A stretch of DNA of 64,000 bases from Brevibacillus brevis NBRC 100599 (GCF_000010165.1 NC_012491.1:5251001-5315000); one strand, 5' to 3'; numbered from the stretch's first letter, positions 42,020 through 51,109 are shown. The notes: generated by a model from the sequence alone, not told the origin. Made by a program: numbers and translations.

Positions 42020-43723
42020 CTAAGGCTCTATTTTGCTGAAGTAATCCTTCACGATCTGTTGATAATCGCCGGGAATACTGCCTTTTTCCATACTCTCGCG
42101 GGCAAATTGCTCATACTGGCCGTAAACTTCCTCGTACGGCAGCGTTCCACCGGAGGTGACTTGTGTGTTTCCGCTTTGCTGTGACTGGGAAGGTCCTGAC
42201 CCGAGTGAGCCTCCGAGCGTATCAACAGGTCCTTTGTCTCCACCTATGCGATCTGCCGGGACGGTGACGAGCTCGTGTTTGCCTTTTCCTAACCCGGCGC
42301 CGCCGCCTTGACCGCTTCCATTGCCATTTCCGCTTCCATTTCCATTTCCGTTGCCATTACCGTTTCCGTTTCCGTTGCCATTTCCGTTTCCATTCCCAGG
42401 CTGGTTTGCCGGGTTCGCCCCTTGATTTGGGTTAGTACCTGCTCCCGGTGTCGCCGCTGATGGCTGATTGCCGGGTGACCCAGATGCTGGAGTCGCCTGT
42501 CCTGTTGCTGCCGTTCCTGCCCCAGCTCCACTCGCCCCAGCATTTCCTGCTTGTGTGCCTGCACTGGCAAGCGTCATTTGCGACTGATTGAGCGAGGCCG
42601 CGGCATGTATAGCTGCGAGCATAGCCTGCTGAGATTGCTGGATGCCCGTCATGGCTTGCATCAAGCTGTTCTCGAGTGCGGTCATTGCTTGAGGCACTTG
42701 TCCTTGGGCTGTTTGCTGGGCTGCCTCTGCCAGTTGTTTGGCGATATCCTCCAGCTCCTTCGAGTCGGCAGACTCTGCCTCTTTTTTCAATTGCTCTGCT
42801 GCACTTGCGAGTTCACGGGCGATCTCTTCCCGCTCCTTTTGCGGCATGCTTTCCATGGCCTTTGCCATTTGTGCCAGGGCCTCGGTCATCGCTTTTCGAT
42901 CTTTCGCTTCCATCGCGCCAGCCAAGGCTTTTGTCCCTTCTTGATTACCCAAGCTGCGCTGGAGTGCTTGCAGCGCTTTTTCTTTGCGCTGCTCTGCATC
43001 TCTGACCTTCTCCAATTGTTTTTCCGCAGCGCGCAAGGCATTTTGACGTTCTGCCGGGTCGTCTGCTTTCGCCAAAGCCTTTTTTGCCTGCTCTAGCATT
43101 TCCTCCAGCTGCTTTTTCTGCGCGTCCGTTAAGTCTGTATTCTTTTTCACGTCCTGTTTGATTGCCTCTACTTCTTCCTCGACCTGCGCGATGGCTTTCT
43201 TCTCCTCTGCCATCTGGGCCAGTCGCAAGTCTTGAAGATTCGGCCAAAGAAACAGCACCAGGCACACTAATAGCAAGCTGCTTGTGACATACACCTTTCT
43301 TTGGATCAGCGACCAGATGCGGACGCTCTCCACGATTTGCGGCAAATTTTTACGCAGATGCTGCAAGGCGTCTTCCCTCTGCATACCTGCTACCATCGAC
43401 TGATTCTCTTGATTCTCCCATGCTGTGACGACTCGCTGGGCCAAACCATTACCGTCTGCCACTTGTGCACACTGGAGCCAGGTTGGGCGCATCCAAAGCG
43501 CGCGCACCAGACCTGTCATGACAACAAGCACTGGCAGCACAACCGCGATCCAATGGTAAAGCGGAATCGGCCAGATACGGGCAAGGAGGAGGAGGACCAG
43601 ACTCGCCCCTATTCCCCACAAACCATAAGCAGTTAGCTGCTGTATCCATACTCGCAGGCCCAATTGCTTTCGAATGGGTGCAAGCAGTGACTTCAGCTCG
43701 TCGTTCGCTCTAGAGGTAAACAT
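42020..43723 (-). CDS. Membrane coiled-coil protein with Asn-Gly repeats
   Basis: The 567-residue protein has two membrane helices in the first 85 residues and a third near 165-185, then about 180 residues of Ala/Glu/Lys/Gln-rich coiled coil, a Gly/Ala/Pro linker, and an (Asn-Gly)n tract of about 13 dipeptides encoded by GGNAAN hexamers (42310-42400). The C terminus is a conserved-looking 90-residue segment (Y-E-E-V-Y-G-Q-Y-E-Q-F-A-R-E-S-M). It resembles DUF4175-type proteins found beside MoxR clusters. It is probably a scaffold. The repeat may vary in number between strains. Confidence 0.75.
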   Translation of the reverse strand: MFTSRANDELKSLLAPIRKQLGLRVWIQQLTAYGLWGIGASLVLLLLARIWPIPLYHWIAVVLPVLVVMTGLVRALWMRPTWLQCAQVADGNGLAQRVVTAWENQENQSMVAGMQREDALQHLRKNLPQIVESVRIWSLIQRKVYVTSSLLLVCLVLFLWPNLQDLRLAQMAEEKKAIAQVEEEVEAIKQDVKKNTDLTDAQKKQLEEMLEQAKKALAKADDPAERQNALRAAEKQLEKVRDAEQRKEKALQALQRSLGNQEGTKALAGAMEAKDRKAMTEALAQMAKAMESMPQKEREEIARELASAAEQLKKEAESADSKELEDIAKQLAEAAQQTAQGQVPQAMTALENSLMQAMTGIQQSQQAMLAAIHAAASLNQSQMTLASAGTQAGNAGASGAGAGTAATGQATPASGSPGNQPSAATPGAGTNPNQGANPANQPGNGNGNGNGNGNGNGNGNGNGSGNGNGSGQGGGAGLGKGKHELVTVPADRIGGDKGPVDTLGGSLGSGPSQSQQSGNTQVTSGGTLPYEEVYGQYEQFARESMEKGSIPGDYQQIVKDYFSKIEP

Positions 43724-43726
43724 GGC

Positions 43727-44587
43727 TTATTGCTCCTCTTTTACTTTGCGCAATCTCGGTTTCACTGGCTGAATGAGATAAATGGAGAGTAACAGGCAGA
43801 ACAATGTAATGACCCCGAAAAACAGACAGTAAACTGCGTACGGGTCCACATTCCCAATCCTGATCTGCGGCCCTTCTTCAAAAATGTTCAACATCGCAAA
43901 CAATGGGTTAAAATTATGCATGAGATTGGGCCAGTCTGGCATAGTCGCGGATGGCATGTTACCGGTCCGACGCTGGTACCGAATGAACTCTTTGATAATT
44001 TCCGCCAGTATGCTCGACCCGATCGCAGATCCGAACACCACGGCATAAGTGACAACCGTAGAGATACCAGTCCGTTTGATCAGCGTGGACATAAGCACAC
44101 CAATGCTGCCGATACCGAACATCGTAATGATGTAAAAGCCAAACACCTTGATTACTTGTGCAGGTGAAATTCCCCCATACAAAAAGACGATGGCATAGAG
44201 GGGGATGGTCGCAATGACCAGAAAGCTCATGAAGCTGAGCGATGCCAGCCATTTGCCTAAAATCAATCGTGTGGCGCTAACATTCGTGGTCAACAGCACA
44301 CTCAACGTCTGGCGTTCGCGTTCACCGGAAATCACACCTGCCGTCAGTCCCGGCACGACGAAGCCGATCATCCCAAGCTGAAATACAGACAACATCATGA
44401 ACAGCTCCCGTGTATCATTCGGGTTGTAATAACTGCCACCGTTTGTCATAAAGAAAATGATCGTGAGCGTCATTGCGCCCAAAACGAGCAAATATAACAG
44501 GATGATCCACGGTGACCGATTGGTCCGCATCCGCATTTTCCATTCATTGAACAAGACAGGGTTGTGAAATCGTCTCAAGTCGCTCAT
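43727..44587 (-). CDS. ABC-2 type transporter permease
   Basis: The 286-residue membrane protein has six hydrophobic segments and the ABC-2 exporter motif G-V-I-S-G-E-R-E-R-Q-T-L-S-V-L-L-T-T after the second helix. It overlaps the ATPase gene by four bases and lies three bases before the coiled-coil gene, so it belongs to the MoxR operon. Cargo unknown. Confidence 0.88.
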   Translation of the reverse strand: MSDLRRFHNPVLFNEWKMRMRTNRSPWIILLYLLVLGAMTLTIIFFMTNGGSYYNPNDTRELFMMLSVFQLGMIGFVVPGLTAGVISGERERQTLSVLLTTNVSATRLILGKWLASLSFMSFLVIATIPLYAIVFLYGGISPAQVIKVFGFYIITMFGIGSIGVLMSTLIKRTGISTVVTYAVVFGSAIGSSILAEIIKEFIRYQRRTGNMPSATMPDWPNLMHNFNPLFAMLNIFEEGPQIRIGNVDPYAVYCLFFGVITLFCLLLSIYLIQPVKPRLRKVKEEQ

Positions 44588-45510
44588 GAGCCCACCCCTT
44601 TCGTAATTTCCAGGAAGATTTCTTCCAAATCACCTACTGCCTCATTAAACGCGGCAACAGGATAGCCTGACACCGCAAGCTCCCGCAGCAGCTCAACCTG
44701 TTCTTCGTCATTGCCTGAAAAGCCTGCAACGACCCAGTTCCCTTCACGTGTCACCCTGGTAATGACGGGCATTTCACGCAGGCACGTCATTGCTTCCTCA
44801 ACCCGATCTAAGAGGCGAATGCGCAATACCCGCTGCTCTTGCATTTTCGAGTAAATCTCATCGACTCGTCCAAAGGCAACCAGATTGCCTTCCTCCACAA
44901 TCCCGATGACGTCGCACATCTCCGCCAGCTCAGGCAATATGTGCGAGCTAATGATAATCGTCTTGCCCATATCACGCAGTTCCTTCAAAATCTCCCGCAG
45001 CTCGATGCGTGCACGCGGGTCCAAGCCAGAAGCCGGTTCGTCCAAAATGAGTACCTCCGGATTGTGAACCAGCGAGCGGGCCAGTCCGAGGCGCTGCTTC
45101 ATCCCCCGCGACAACGAGTCAACGTAGGCATCCCGCTTGTGCGTGAGATTCACCAGCTCTAATAACTGCGGAATGATTTGTTTTCGTTCGGCTGCCGGAA
45201 TATCGTAGTTCGCAGCGTAAAAATCAAGGTACTCTTCTGCTGTCAAATTGTCGTAGACACCAAAAAAGTCTGGCATGTAGCCGATCAGCTTCCGCACTTC
45301 CTTTGGATGCTTGGTCACTTCGTAGCCGCCTACGTATGCTTTCCCACTGGTCGGCTCCAATAAAGTCGCCAAAATGGACATTGTCGTCGATTTTCCTGCC
45401 CCGTTCGGACCGACGAAACCAAAAACGGTACCCTTGTCAATTTCGAGCGAAAGTCCTTTTAACGCTTCCATTTTGCCGTAGCGCTTGCGCAAATTTTGGA
45501 TCTGGATCAC
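44584..45510 (-). CDS. ABC transporter ATPase (ABC-2 exporter type)
   Basis: The 308-residue ATPase has Walker A G-P-N-G-A-G-K-S-T-T, signature L-S-R-G-M-K-Q-R-L, Walker B V-L-I-L-D-E-P-A-S-G-L-D-P and a C-terminal extension of about 90 residues typical of DrrA/CcmA-like exporters. It overlaps its neighbours by four bases on both sides, showing tight coupling with the permease and with the upstream large membrane protein. Confidence 0.92.
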   Translation of the reverse strand: MIQIQNLRKRYGKMEALKGLSLEIDKGTVFGFVGPNGAGKSTTMSILATLLEPTSGKAYVGGYEVTKHPKEVRKLIGYMPDFFGVYDNLTAEEYLDFYAANYDIPAAERKQIIPQLLELVNLTHKRDAYVDSLSRGMKQRLGLARSLVHNPEVLILDEPASGLDPRARIELREILKELRDMGKTIIISSHILPELAEMCDVIGIVEEGNLVAFGRVDEIYSKMQEQRVLRIRLLDRVEEAMTCLREMPVITRVTREGNWVVAGFSGNDEEQVELLRELAVSGYPVAAFNEAVGDLEEIFLEITKGVGS

Positions 45511-47882
45511 TTCTTGCTCACCTTCCCTTCCACACTGACACTTGGAACCCCAATGTGGCGTTCGTCCTCAAACTGGTGGGCAAATTTGATACGGACAATG
45601 CCGTCGCCCGAAACATAAGTAGCGGTCTTGTCACTTGACATGACGTTGTTCATGAATGCTTTTTCAAATGGTTCGAAAGCTTTTGTCTTCCAGTTGTAAA
45701 CCTCTTTTTCAAATGTCGTATTGTCCTCTGACCAGGTGTACAGATACAAATTGCTGATGGTAAGCTCCTGTCCTTCCTGATTCAGATTGATATCAAACGT
45801 AATATCCCCGGCAGGGAGTCGAAAGCCATCGCCGTAATCATCTACCGGAACAGAGCTGCCCGACATCGTCACATCGAATGATCCCGTCGGATAATAAATG
45901 TGTCCGTCCTTGGATGGATTTACATGCAGCGTCGAAGTAACCATCGCAATGCTGCTGTTCTCCGTATTTTCGTTTGGTACGACAGCCTCAACAACTTGCT
46001 CATCGGTCCAGCCCACGAGTTTTACCACTTCAGACGGACCGCTACGTCTGTCCATCATGTCCAGCATTTCCACGATGAGTTGTTCACGCGTTTCTGTTTC
46101 ATAGCCATTCGATTGCAGGTGCTGCGGCAGCGCATTCCCCATATTCATCCGATGTTTGTTCCGCCTTGCTTGATGTTGAGAGGCAAACGGCAAGTTCACT
46201 TCGATACTGCTGCCAGCCGCCAACTGCGGAAACTCTTGTACCGTTATACCTGTCGAGATCGTCACATCTCGCAGCGAGTACTTCGTATGGTTCGTCACAG
46301 TTCCTTTTAGTGCGCCGTTCTCATACGACAGATTCGATTCTATTTTTCCTACGTCTGATAACGTTTGCTCCGTCGCAACCTTGCGCATCGACCAGAATTC
46401 TACATCTCGGAAATCAATATGAGTCTGATCTGGCTGTATGGAAATCCACGTTTTCGGAACTTGATCGGTATAATTTCTTTCAATGACGGGCTGGGTCATG
46501 CCCTCTCCCTTTAAAGTCAAACGATAGTCGTCATTACTCGGTACGAATAATGCGGTAACACTCACCGTATTCGCCTGTCCGTTGTTTTGCAGCTCCACAT
46601 AACCTACCTGGTGCAGCTTTACACCTACACCCCGCTGGATGGCACCAATCGAGAAGATTCCGATTCCCGCCACCACCGAAAGGGCAGGGACGATCACCCA
46701 CATGTAGCTTTGCTTGCGGCCTCTCCGCAAAATATAGAAAAGAACTGGCCCGACAACCAGGGCATAAATTCCGAAAAATACTGCGAACCAGCCAACCTCC
46801 GGAATTTTCAAGGATGGGACGCGATCAGCAGCATCCCGAAGCGGCCATACGTCCTCGATCATGCTCCTATTTGAAGCGTTGATGGAAGAACCAAAAGCCT
46901 TTACTAATGTATCTGCCCAAAAGCGGCTGTTTCCTGCCCAACTGGCTACTGGTTCCGCCGCTAAATCATAGGCGACGTACAATACTTTTCCGGCTCCCAC
47001 GTTATGTACAGCCATCAGCGGAATATTTCCTTCGCTATACAGAACTTTCCCTGCCTTCAATGTCCCATTGCTTACAGTAAAGGGGGATGTCAGTGCGATC
47101 AGATTGGTCTTATCCACTTTTAAACTAGAAAGTGCCTGTATACTCGTCACTCCTGTCACTTCTACTGGTGACAAATCACCCAAAACGCCTCCGGATTTCT
47201 TGTACTGTGCTCCTCCAGCTAAAATCAGCATCCCGCCTGATTTCGTCCAGTCCCGAATCGCTTTGATCTGCTGTTCATTCAATGAATCCAATGCAAAATT
47301 GTTGATGACGAGCATATTCATCATCTGGAGCTGTGTACCTGTCACTGGCATATTGTCTGCCTTCATCGTCAAGAGCTGGACAGGGTTATGATTAGAGCCT
47401 TTCGGCAGTACACCAAGGAAGTTAGCTGTATCGGGGTTTTCTGCCAACACACCGATCATCAGCGTATCTTCACTGTATGAGCTCCCTGTTATTGGCGTTT
47501 GCGCGATCACTTTGTTATTTTGCATCAAGGCCACAAAAGAACTGCTTTGCAGCTCTGATCCAGGAACGATAATCGTTGCCTGCTTGGTCACTCCGCTTGC
47601 AATGGAAACCGGCTGATAATTGGCAACTGCGAAGCGACTGTCTCCCCGTTCTCCAGTGGCGACAAAAAGCTCCCCTTCGATATCCGCCCCTCCATTTTTC
47701 ACCGTGACGACAACGGGAATCATCCCCGTTTGCCTGTACTTCCCTTCAATTCCGACTGTTACTCCTAGCTGAATGTTTCCCTCTGCCAAGGCTGTCCTCG
47801 TTAATCCTAAAGGAACACCTGCTACCAACAGGAGGAACGCACAGAAGGCCAGGAGCCATCGCTTACACTGTGCCGTTTTCAT
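45507..47882 (-). CDS. Large secreted/membrane protein heading the MoxR-ABC operon
   Basis: The 791-residue protein has a signal peptide (M-K-T-A-Q-C-K-R-W, hydrophobic core, A-L-A-E-G), a beta-rich domain, a GATase-like segment around residues 150-330 (L-V-I-N-N-F-A-L-D-S-L and W-T-K-S-G-G-M-L-I-L-A-G-G-A), and two membrane helices near residues 370-420 (W-F-A-V-F-F-G-I-Y-A-L-V-V-G-P-V and V-P-A-L-S-V-V-A-G). The C-terminal half is probably extracellular. The start at 47882 has GGAGG; an extension to 47906 would cover that site. No firm family name; proteins with this plan accompany ABC-2 exporters. Confidence 0.75.
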   Translation of the reverse strand: MKTAQCKRWLLAFCAFLLLVAGVPLGLTRTALAEGNIQLGVTVGIEGKYRQTGMIPVVVTVKNGGADIEGELFVATGERGDSRFAVANYQPVSIASGVTKQATIIVPGSELQSSSFVALMQNNKVIAQTPITGSSYSEDTLMIGVLAENPDTANFLGVLPKGSNHNPVQLLTMKADNMPVTGTQLQMMNMLVINNFALDSLNEQQIKAIRDWTKSGGMLILAGGAQYKKSGGVLGDLSPVEVTGVTSIQALSSLKVDKTNLIALTSPFTVSNGTLKAGKVLYSEGNIPLMAVHNVGAGKVLYVAYDLAAEPVASWAGNSRFWADTLVKAFGSSINASNRSMIEDVWPLRDAADRVPSLKIPEVGWFAVFFGIYALVVGPVLFYILRRGRKQSYMWVIVPALSVVAGIGIFSIGAIQRGVGVKLHQVGYVELQNNGQANTVSVTALFVPSNDDYRLTLKGEGMTQPVIERNYTDQVPKTWISIQPDQTHIDFRDVEFWSMRKVATEQTLSDVGKIESNLSYENGALKGTVTNHTKYSLRDVTISTGITVQEFPQLAAGSSIEVNLPFASQHQARRNKHRMNMGNALPQHLQSNGYETETREQLIVEMLDMMDRRSGPSEVVKLVGWTDEQVVEAVVPNENTENSSIAMVTSTLHVNPSKDGHIYYPTGSFDVTMSGSSVPVDDYGDGFRLPAGDITFDINLNQEGQELTISNLYLYTWSEDNTTFEKEVYNWKTKAFEPFEKAFMNNVMSSDKTATYVSGDGIVRIKFAHQFEDERHIGVPSVSVEGKVSKK

Positions 47883-48070
47883 TCGTTCAAAACCTCCACG
47901 GACCATTCTTTTTTCTTCCTATCTTTTCTACTCATACAGTTATTGACGTTATTTCCAGACAAATAGCTACAATTTTTTTCAAAATGAAGTCTTCGGTTTC
48001 ATGGAATTTGCGAGATGATTTGCATGAATTTGATTACGGGGACTCACAGGTAAGACATAATGAAAAATAG

Positions 48071-48103
48071 AAAAAACGTCAGGATCATGCTCTGACGTTT
48101 TTT
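48071..48103 (-). terminator. Terminator after proline dehydrogenase
   Basis: AAAAAACGTCAG and CTGACGTTTTTT form a strong stem; the minus-strand T run follows. It lies 11 bases after the proline dehydrogenase stop. Confidence 0.85.
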
Positions 48104-48113
48104 CGTAATCCTT

Positions 48114-49079
48114 CTATGACATGCCATACCCTACATCCTGAAGTCTCGCCGTATCAAACATATCAGCTATCGCCTGATGAACATGAGGGGGGTGCTCCGC
48201 CAGTCGATGACACAAGTACAAGTACCACTCTGTCCCATATGTGAGGTACAAGCGCACTGGAACCCCTTTTTCTCGCAAAGCATGAGCCAGCTCAGGGCGA
48301 ACCCCGTATAACAGCTCTACCTCTACATTCGGTCGATGCAAATAGTCTCGACCGTCTAGCTCGTCTACAATCGCTTGGTCGTGCGTGGCGAGTGAGCATT
48401 CACGCCCAGCTCGTACACACATATCGGCCAGCTCCAGATATCGTTCGTTCAACTCCACGGAACGCCCCAATGCGATTTCCTGAGGCTCCTTGAATGCGCC
48501 TTTAACCAAACGAATTTTCCCCGGGAGTCTGAGCACCCGTTTCACATCATCCAGCGAGCGGTGCAAATGTGCTTGAATCGTAATGCCCACATTTTCATGT
48601 CGCTGTGCCAAGCGCTCGTACATGCTAATGATCGCCTCTGTTTTCGTCGATTCCTCCATGCTGATCATCAAATAGTGCCCGCTATGTCTCGCCCGCTCCG
48701 CCAACTCTTCTACGTGGGAAAACGCCAGCCCTTTATCCAGTAACAAGCCGAGATGGGACAGATCAAAGGAGATTCCGACTGGTGTATGTAATTGGGAGCA
48801 ATCCGCCGTTAGCGCCAGAAATTCCCGCTGCGCTTCATGTACAATCTGCGAATCCAGCGTATTTTCACCAATGTGTTCCATTGATAGATGGTAGCCCATT
48901 TTTTCCAAGCGTTGGGCTATTTTTATTGCATCCGCACGCGTTTCACCTGTCACATAACGTTTCGCAGCAGTCAAAAGCAACGGATATAGCAAGGGCGATG
49001 TTCTGACCGCTTCCTTGATTCGTTCATCACGGGCGATTGTACGCAAAATCTCTGCGGTTCTTCTCTCTTCTGGTGTCAT
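48114..49079 (-). CDS. Proline dehydrogenase
   Basis: The 321-residue flavoenzyme oxidises proline to pyrroline-5-carboxylate. The TIM-barrel family motifs are present: I-R-L-V-K-G-A-F-K-E, L-A-T-H-D-Q, E-L-L-Y-G-V-R and the C-terminal V-R-L-Y-L-T-Y-G-T-E-W-Y-L-Y (substrate-binding; usually R-V-Y-x-P-Y-G). The start at 49079 has AAAGGAGAG in front; an extension to 49124 is unlikely. No pyrroline-5-carboxylate dehydrogenase gene is adjacent. The divergent MocR regulator is probably its regulator. Confidence 0.88.
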   Translation of the reverse strand: MTPEERRTAEILRTIARDERIKEAVRTSPLLYPLLLTAAKRYVTGETRADAIKIAQRLEKMGYHLSMEHIGENTLDSQIVHEAQREFLALTADCSQLHTPVGISFDLSHLGLLLDKGLAFSHVEELAERARHSGHYLMISMEESTKTEAIISMYERLAQRHENVGITIQAHLHRSLDDVKRVLRLPGKIRLVKGAFKEPQEIALGRSVELNERYLELADMCVRAGRECSLATHDQAIVDELDGRDYLHRPNVEVELLYGVRPELAHALREKGVPVRLYLTYGTEWYLYLCHRLAEHPPHVHQAIADMFDTARLQDVGYGMS

Positions 49080-49151
49080 CCTTCTCTCTCCTTTGGCAGT
49101 GGCATACCTCTTCTCTTCTATCACCCTACCATGGTACGCTTGTTTGGATTA

Positions 49152-49185
49152 GGTCCAGTTTCCCACAATTTCGAGAGGACCAGTT
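49152..49185 (+). promoter_or_regulatory. Direct repeat in the proline dehydrogenase-MocR intergenic region
   Basis: GGTCCAGTT (49152-49160) and GGACCAGTT (49177-49185) are direct repeats 25 bases apart between the divergent genes. Read on the other strand they are AACTGGACC and AACTGGTCC, resembling the CTGGAC-type direct repeats bound by MocR regulators such as TauR. The second box sits just before the ribosome site of the mocR gene, which fits autorepression. Confidence 0.5.
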
Positions 49186-49206
49186 GCGTAAGGAGGCTCA
49201 CACGGC

Positions 49207-50646
49207 TTGTTCTGGATAACCATTGACCGAGAGAAACCGATTCCGTTAATCAGACAAATTTATTCTGAATTGCGCACAAAGATTTTGAGCGGAGAACTGA
49301 CAGCAGGCTACAAGCTTCCATCTACCCGAAAAGTAGCAAGCGAACTGCACCTCTCTCGCAATGTGGTACTAGAGGCGTACGAGCAGCTACTAGCCGAGGG
49401 CTACATCGAGAGCAGACGTGGCTCCGGGTATTTCATTGCCTCGGGCATTTATTTGGAACAGCACGCCCGGATGACAGAAGCTGGGGCTGGGTTGCCGAAA
49501 GTGGATCAGCATTTCAACGAAGCCGAGAGCAAGCTAATCGATTTTCGTTCTGGTGTTCCTGCTCTGGAGCACTTTCCTCGCAACCTCTGGGGCAAAACTG
49601 TCCAGCGTGTCTGTCAGGAAGCGCCGCTGTCAGTCTTTGGCTATAATCGTCCCGAGGGACGCACGGAGCTACGCACGATTTTGTGTCGCTATTTGTATCG
49701 AACGCGCGGCGTGCAATGCGACCCCGAGCAAATCATTATGACATCCGGTGCTACTCAGGCGCTCACCCTGATTGCCAATGTGCTTCTACGTCCTGATAGT
49801 CACGTAGTCATCGAGGACCCGATCACGCACGATATCCAGAGTATTTTCACCAGGACAGGCGCTCGTTTACTGCCTGTTCCGACAGATGGCTACGGGATGG
49901 ATATGGAACAGCTACCGTCATTATCTGCCCATCGCCCCCGCTTCGTATTTGTCACGCCTTCTCATCAGTTCCCGCTCGGCGGCACCATGCCCATCCAGCG
50001 AAGACTTCAACTCATTCGTTATGCACGGGAAGCTGACTGCTACATTGTCGAGGATGATTACGACAGCGAGTTTCGTTACGAGACTGCTCCCATCAGCTCC
50101 ATTCAGGGACTTGCCTCGGAGCGTGTTATCTACATCGGTTCCTTTAGCAAAATCCTTTCTCCCGGACTGCGCCAGGGGTACCTCGTCCTGCCAAAAGCAT
50201 TGGTAGCTTCCTATCAGCAGGCAAAATGGCTATCCGATTTGCACGCCCCTTCGATTGATCAGCTTGCCCTCGGGGTTTTTATCGAGGAGGGGCATCTAGA
50301 GAAATACGTAAATCGCGTGAAAAAGCTGTACAAAAAACGCCGTCAATGCTTGATTGATGCTCTTCAGCTGGCTTTTGGTGATAGTATTCGCATTTGGGGG
50401 GAGGCCGCTGGACTGCACATCGTAGCTGCTTTTCCCACGATTCACTTCACACCTGACGTCCTTGCTGCGCTGGAGCAAGCCGGAGTGCGTGTCTACCCGG
50501 TCGAGGAACACGCCATTGTCAAAGGCAATCATACAGATAAAATCATTCTCGGATACGGCAATACCAATGAGGCACAGATCGGAGAAGGGGTCGAGAGGAT
50601 CAGGGCTGTTTTAACGAGAATGCTGGCATCTCTTGATTCTCCATGA
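49207..50646 (+). CDS. MocR family regulator (GntR winged helix with aminotransferase domain)
   Basis: The 479-residue protein has an N-terminal GntR winged helix (L-P-S-T-R-K-V-A-S-E-L-H-L-S-R-N-V-V-L-E-A-Y-E-Q-L in sections, residues 10-75) and a fold-type I aminotransferase domain from about 110, with the PLP lysine in G-S-F-S-K-I-L-S-P-G-L-R. Such regulators use PLP to sense amino compounds. Start is TTG after GGAGG; no ATG is near. It is divergent from proline dehydrogenase with 127 bases between. Confidence 0.9.
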   Translation: MFWITIDREKPIPLIRQIYSELRTKILSGELTAGYKLPSTRKVASELHLSRNVVLEAYEQLLAEGYIESRRGSGYFIASGIYLEQHARMTEAGAGLPKVDQHFNEAESKLIDFRSGVPALEHFPRNLWGKTVQRVCQEAPLSVFGYNRPEGRTELRTILCRYLYRTRGVQCDPEQIIMTSGATQALTLIANVLLRPDSHVVIEDPITHDIQSIFTRTGARLLPVPTDGYGMDMEQLPSLSAHRPRFVFVTPSHQFPLGGTMPIQRRLQLIRYAREADCYIVEDDYDSEFRYETAPISSIQGLASERVIYIGSFSKILSPGLRQGYLVLPKALVASYQQAKWLSDLHAPSIDQLALGVFIEEGHLEKYVNRVKKLYKKRRQCLIDALQLAFGDSIRIWGEAAGLHIVAAFPTIHFTPDVLAALEQAGVRVYPVEEHAIVKGNHTDKIILGYGNTNEAQIGEGVERIRAVLTRMLASLDSP

Positions 50647-50682
50647 TTTCCACCCTCTTTCCTTCTTAATTGCCCAAAAGAA

Positions 50683-50721
50683 GAGCCAAATCTCTCGAAT
50701 CCATCTCAAGATTTGGCTCTC
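50683..50721 (-). terminator. Terminator of the small minus-strand gene (or bidirectional with mocR)
   Basis: AGAGCCAAATCT and AGATTTGGCTCT form a perfect 12-pair stem. The minus strand follows with TCTTTTGGG, a better tail than on the plus side. It starts ten bases after the stop codon at 50732 and so supports a real gene on the minus strand there. Confidence 0.75.
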
Positions 50722-50731
50722 ATTCTACTAC

Positions 50732-50950
50732 TTATCTGTTAGCGAAAGCGTCCGCAGCAGCCAGGAGGGCACCAACGACAGTGATCCGGACATCTCCGTC
50801 TGCGGTCAAACTCCCAACTCCGGTAAGGTCTCTGCCATTCTCCTCCACGATCCCATCCTGGTGGACGTTCCCGATCTCTTTGCCAAGGGTAATAAGAAGA
50901 ATGTCCTTCCCGCGAAGAATACGAGGATTGCCATTGAGAGCTTTGAAAAT
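50732..50950 (-). CDS. Small protein with non-standard start (72 codons)
   Basis: The frame read from ATT at 50950 gives I-F-K-A-L-N-G-N-P-R-I-L-R-G-K-D-I-L-L, continuing through I-G-N-V-H-Q-D-G-I-V-E-E-N-G-R-D-L and ending A-A-A-D-A-F-A-N-R. The composition is that of a normal soluble protein with alternating beta pattern. A TGA lies directly before the ATT and no ATG, GTG or TTG occurs near the start. A GTG in the next frame (50954) has the ribosome site AGAAGGCGG and opens a 71-codon Arg/Trp/Cys/Pro-rich frame that ends at 50739. So either ATT initiates, or a frameshift after GTG-AAT-TTT joins the frames, or the Cys-rich frame is the true product. No family recognised. Confidence 0.45.
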   Translation of the reverse strand: MFKALNGNPRILRGKDILLITLGKEIGNVHQDGIVEENGRDLTGVGSLTADGDVRITVVGALLAAADAFANR

Positions 50951-51109
50951 TCACGCAACCGCCTTCTTTCCTCTTATTTTTGCTGACTATATGTGTATAT
51001 GCACGGTGACGTTCATCCGCATAGACTACTGACCGTTATCCAAATAAAAGGGTATCTACCTACCTCCTCTATCATCGTCATCTACCTATTTTCTTGTAGG
51101 ACAAACACC

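Noticed and set aside
42310..42400. Possible CRISPR or repeat array
   Set aside because: Hexamer tandem units without spacers; it is coding sequence for an Asn-Gly tract.
50633..51032. Plus-strand frames of 117 and 120 codons after mocR
   Set aside because: They run through the terminator stem at 50683-50721 and overlap the likely minus-strand gene; composition is shadow-like.
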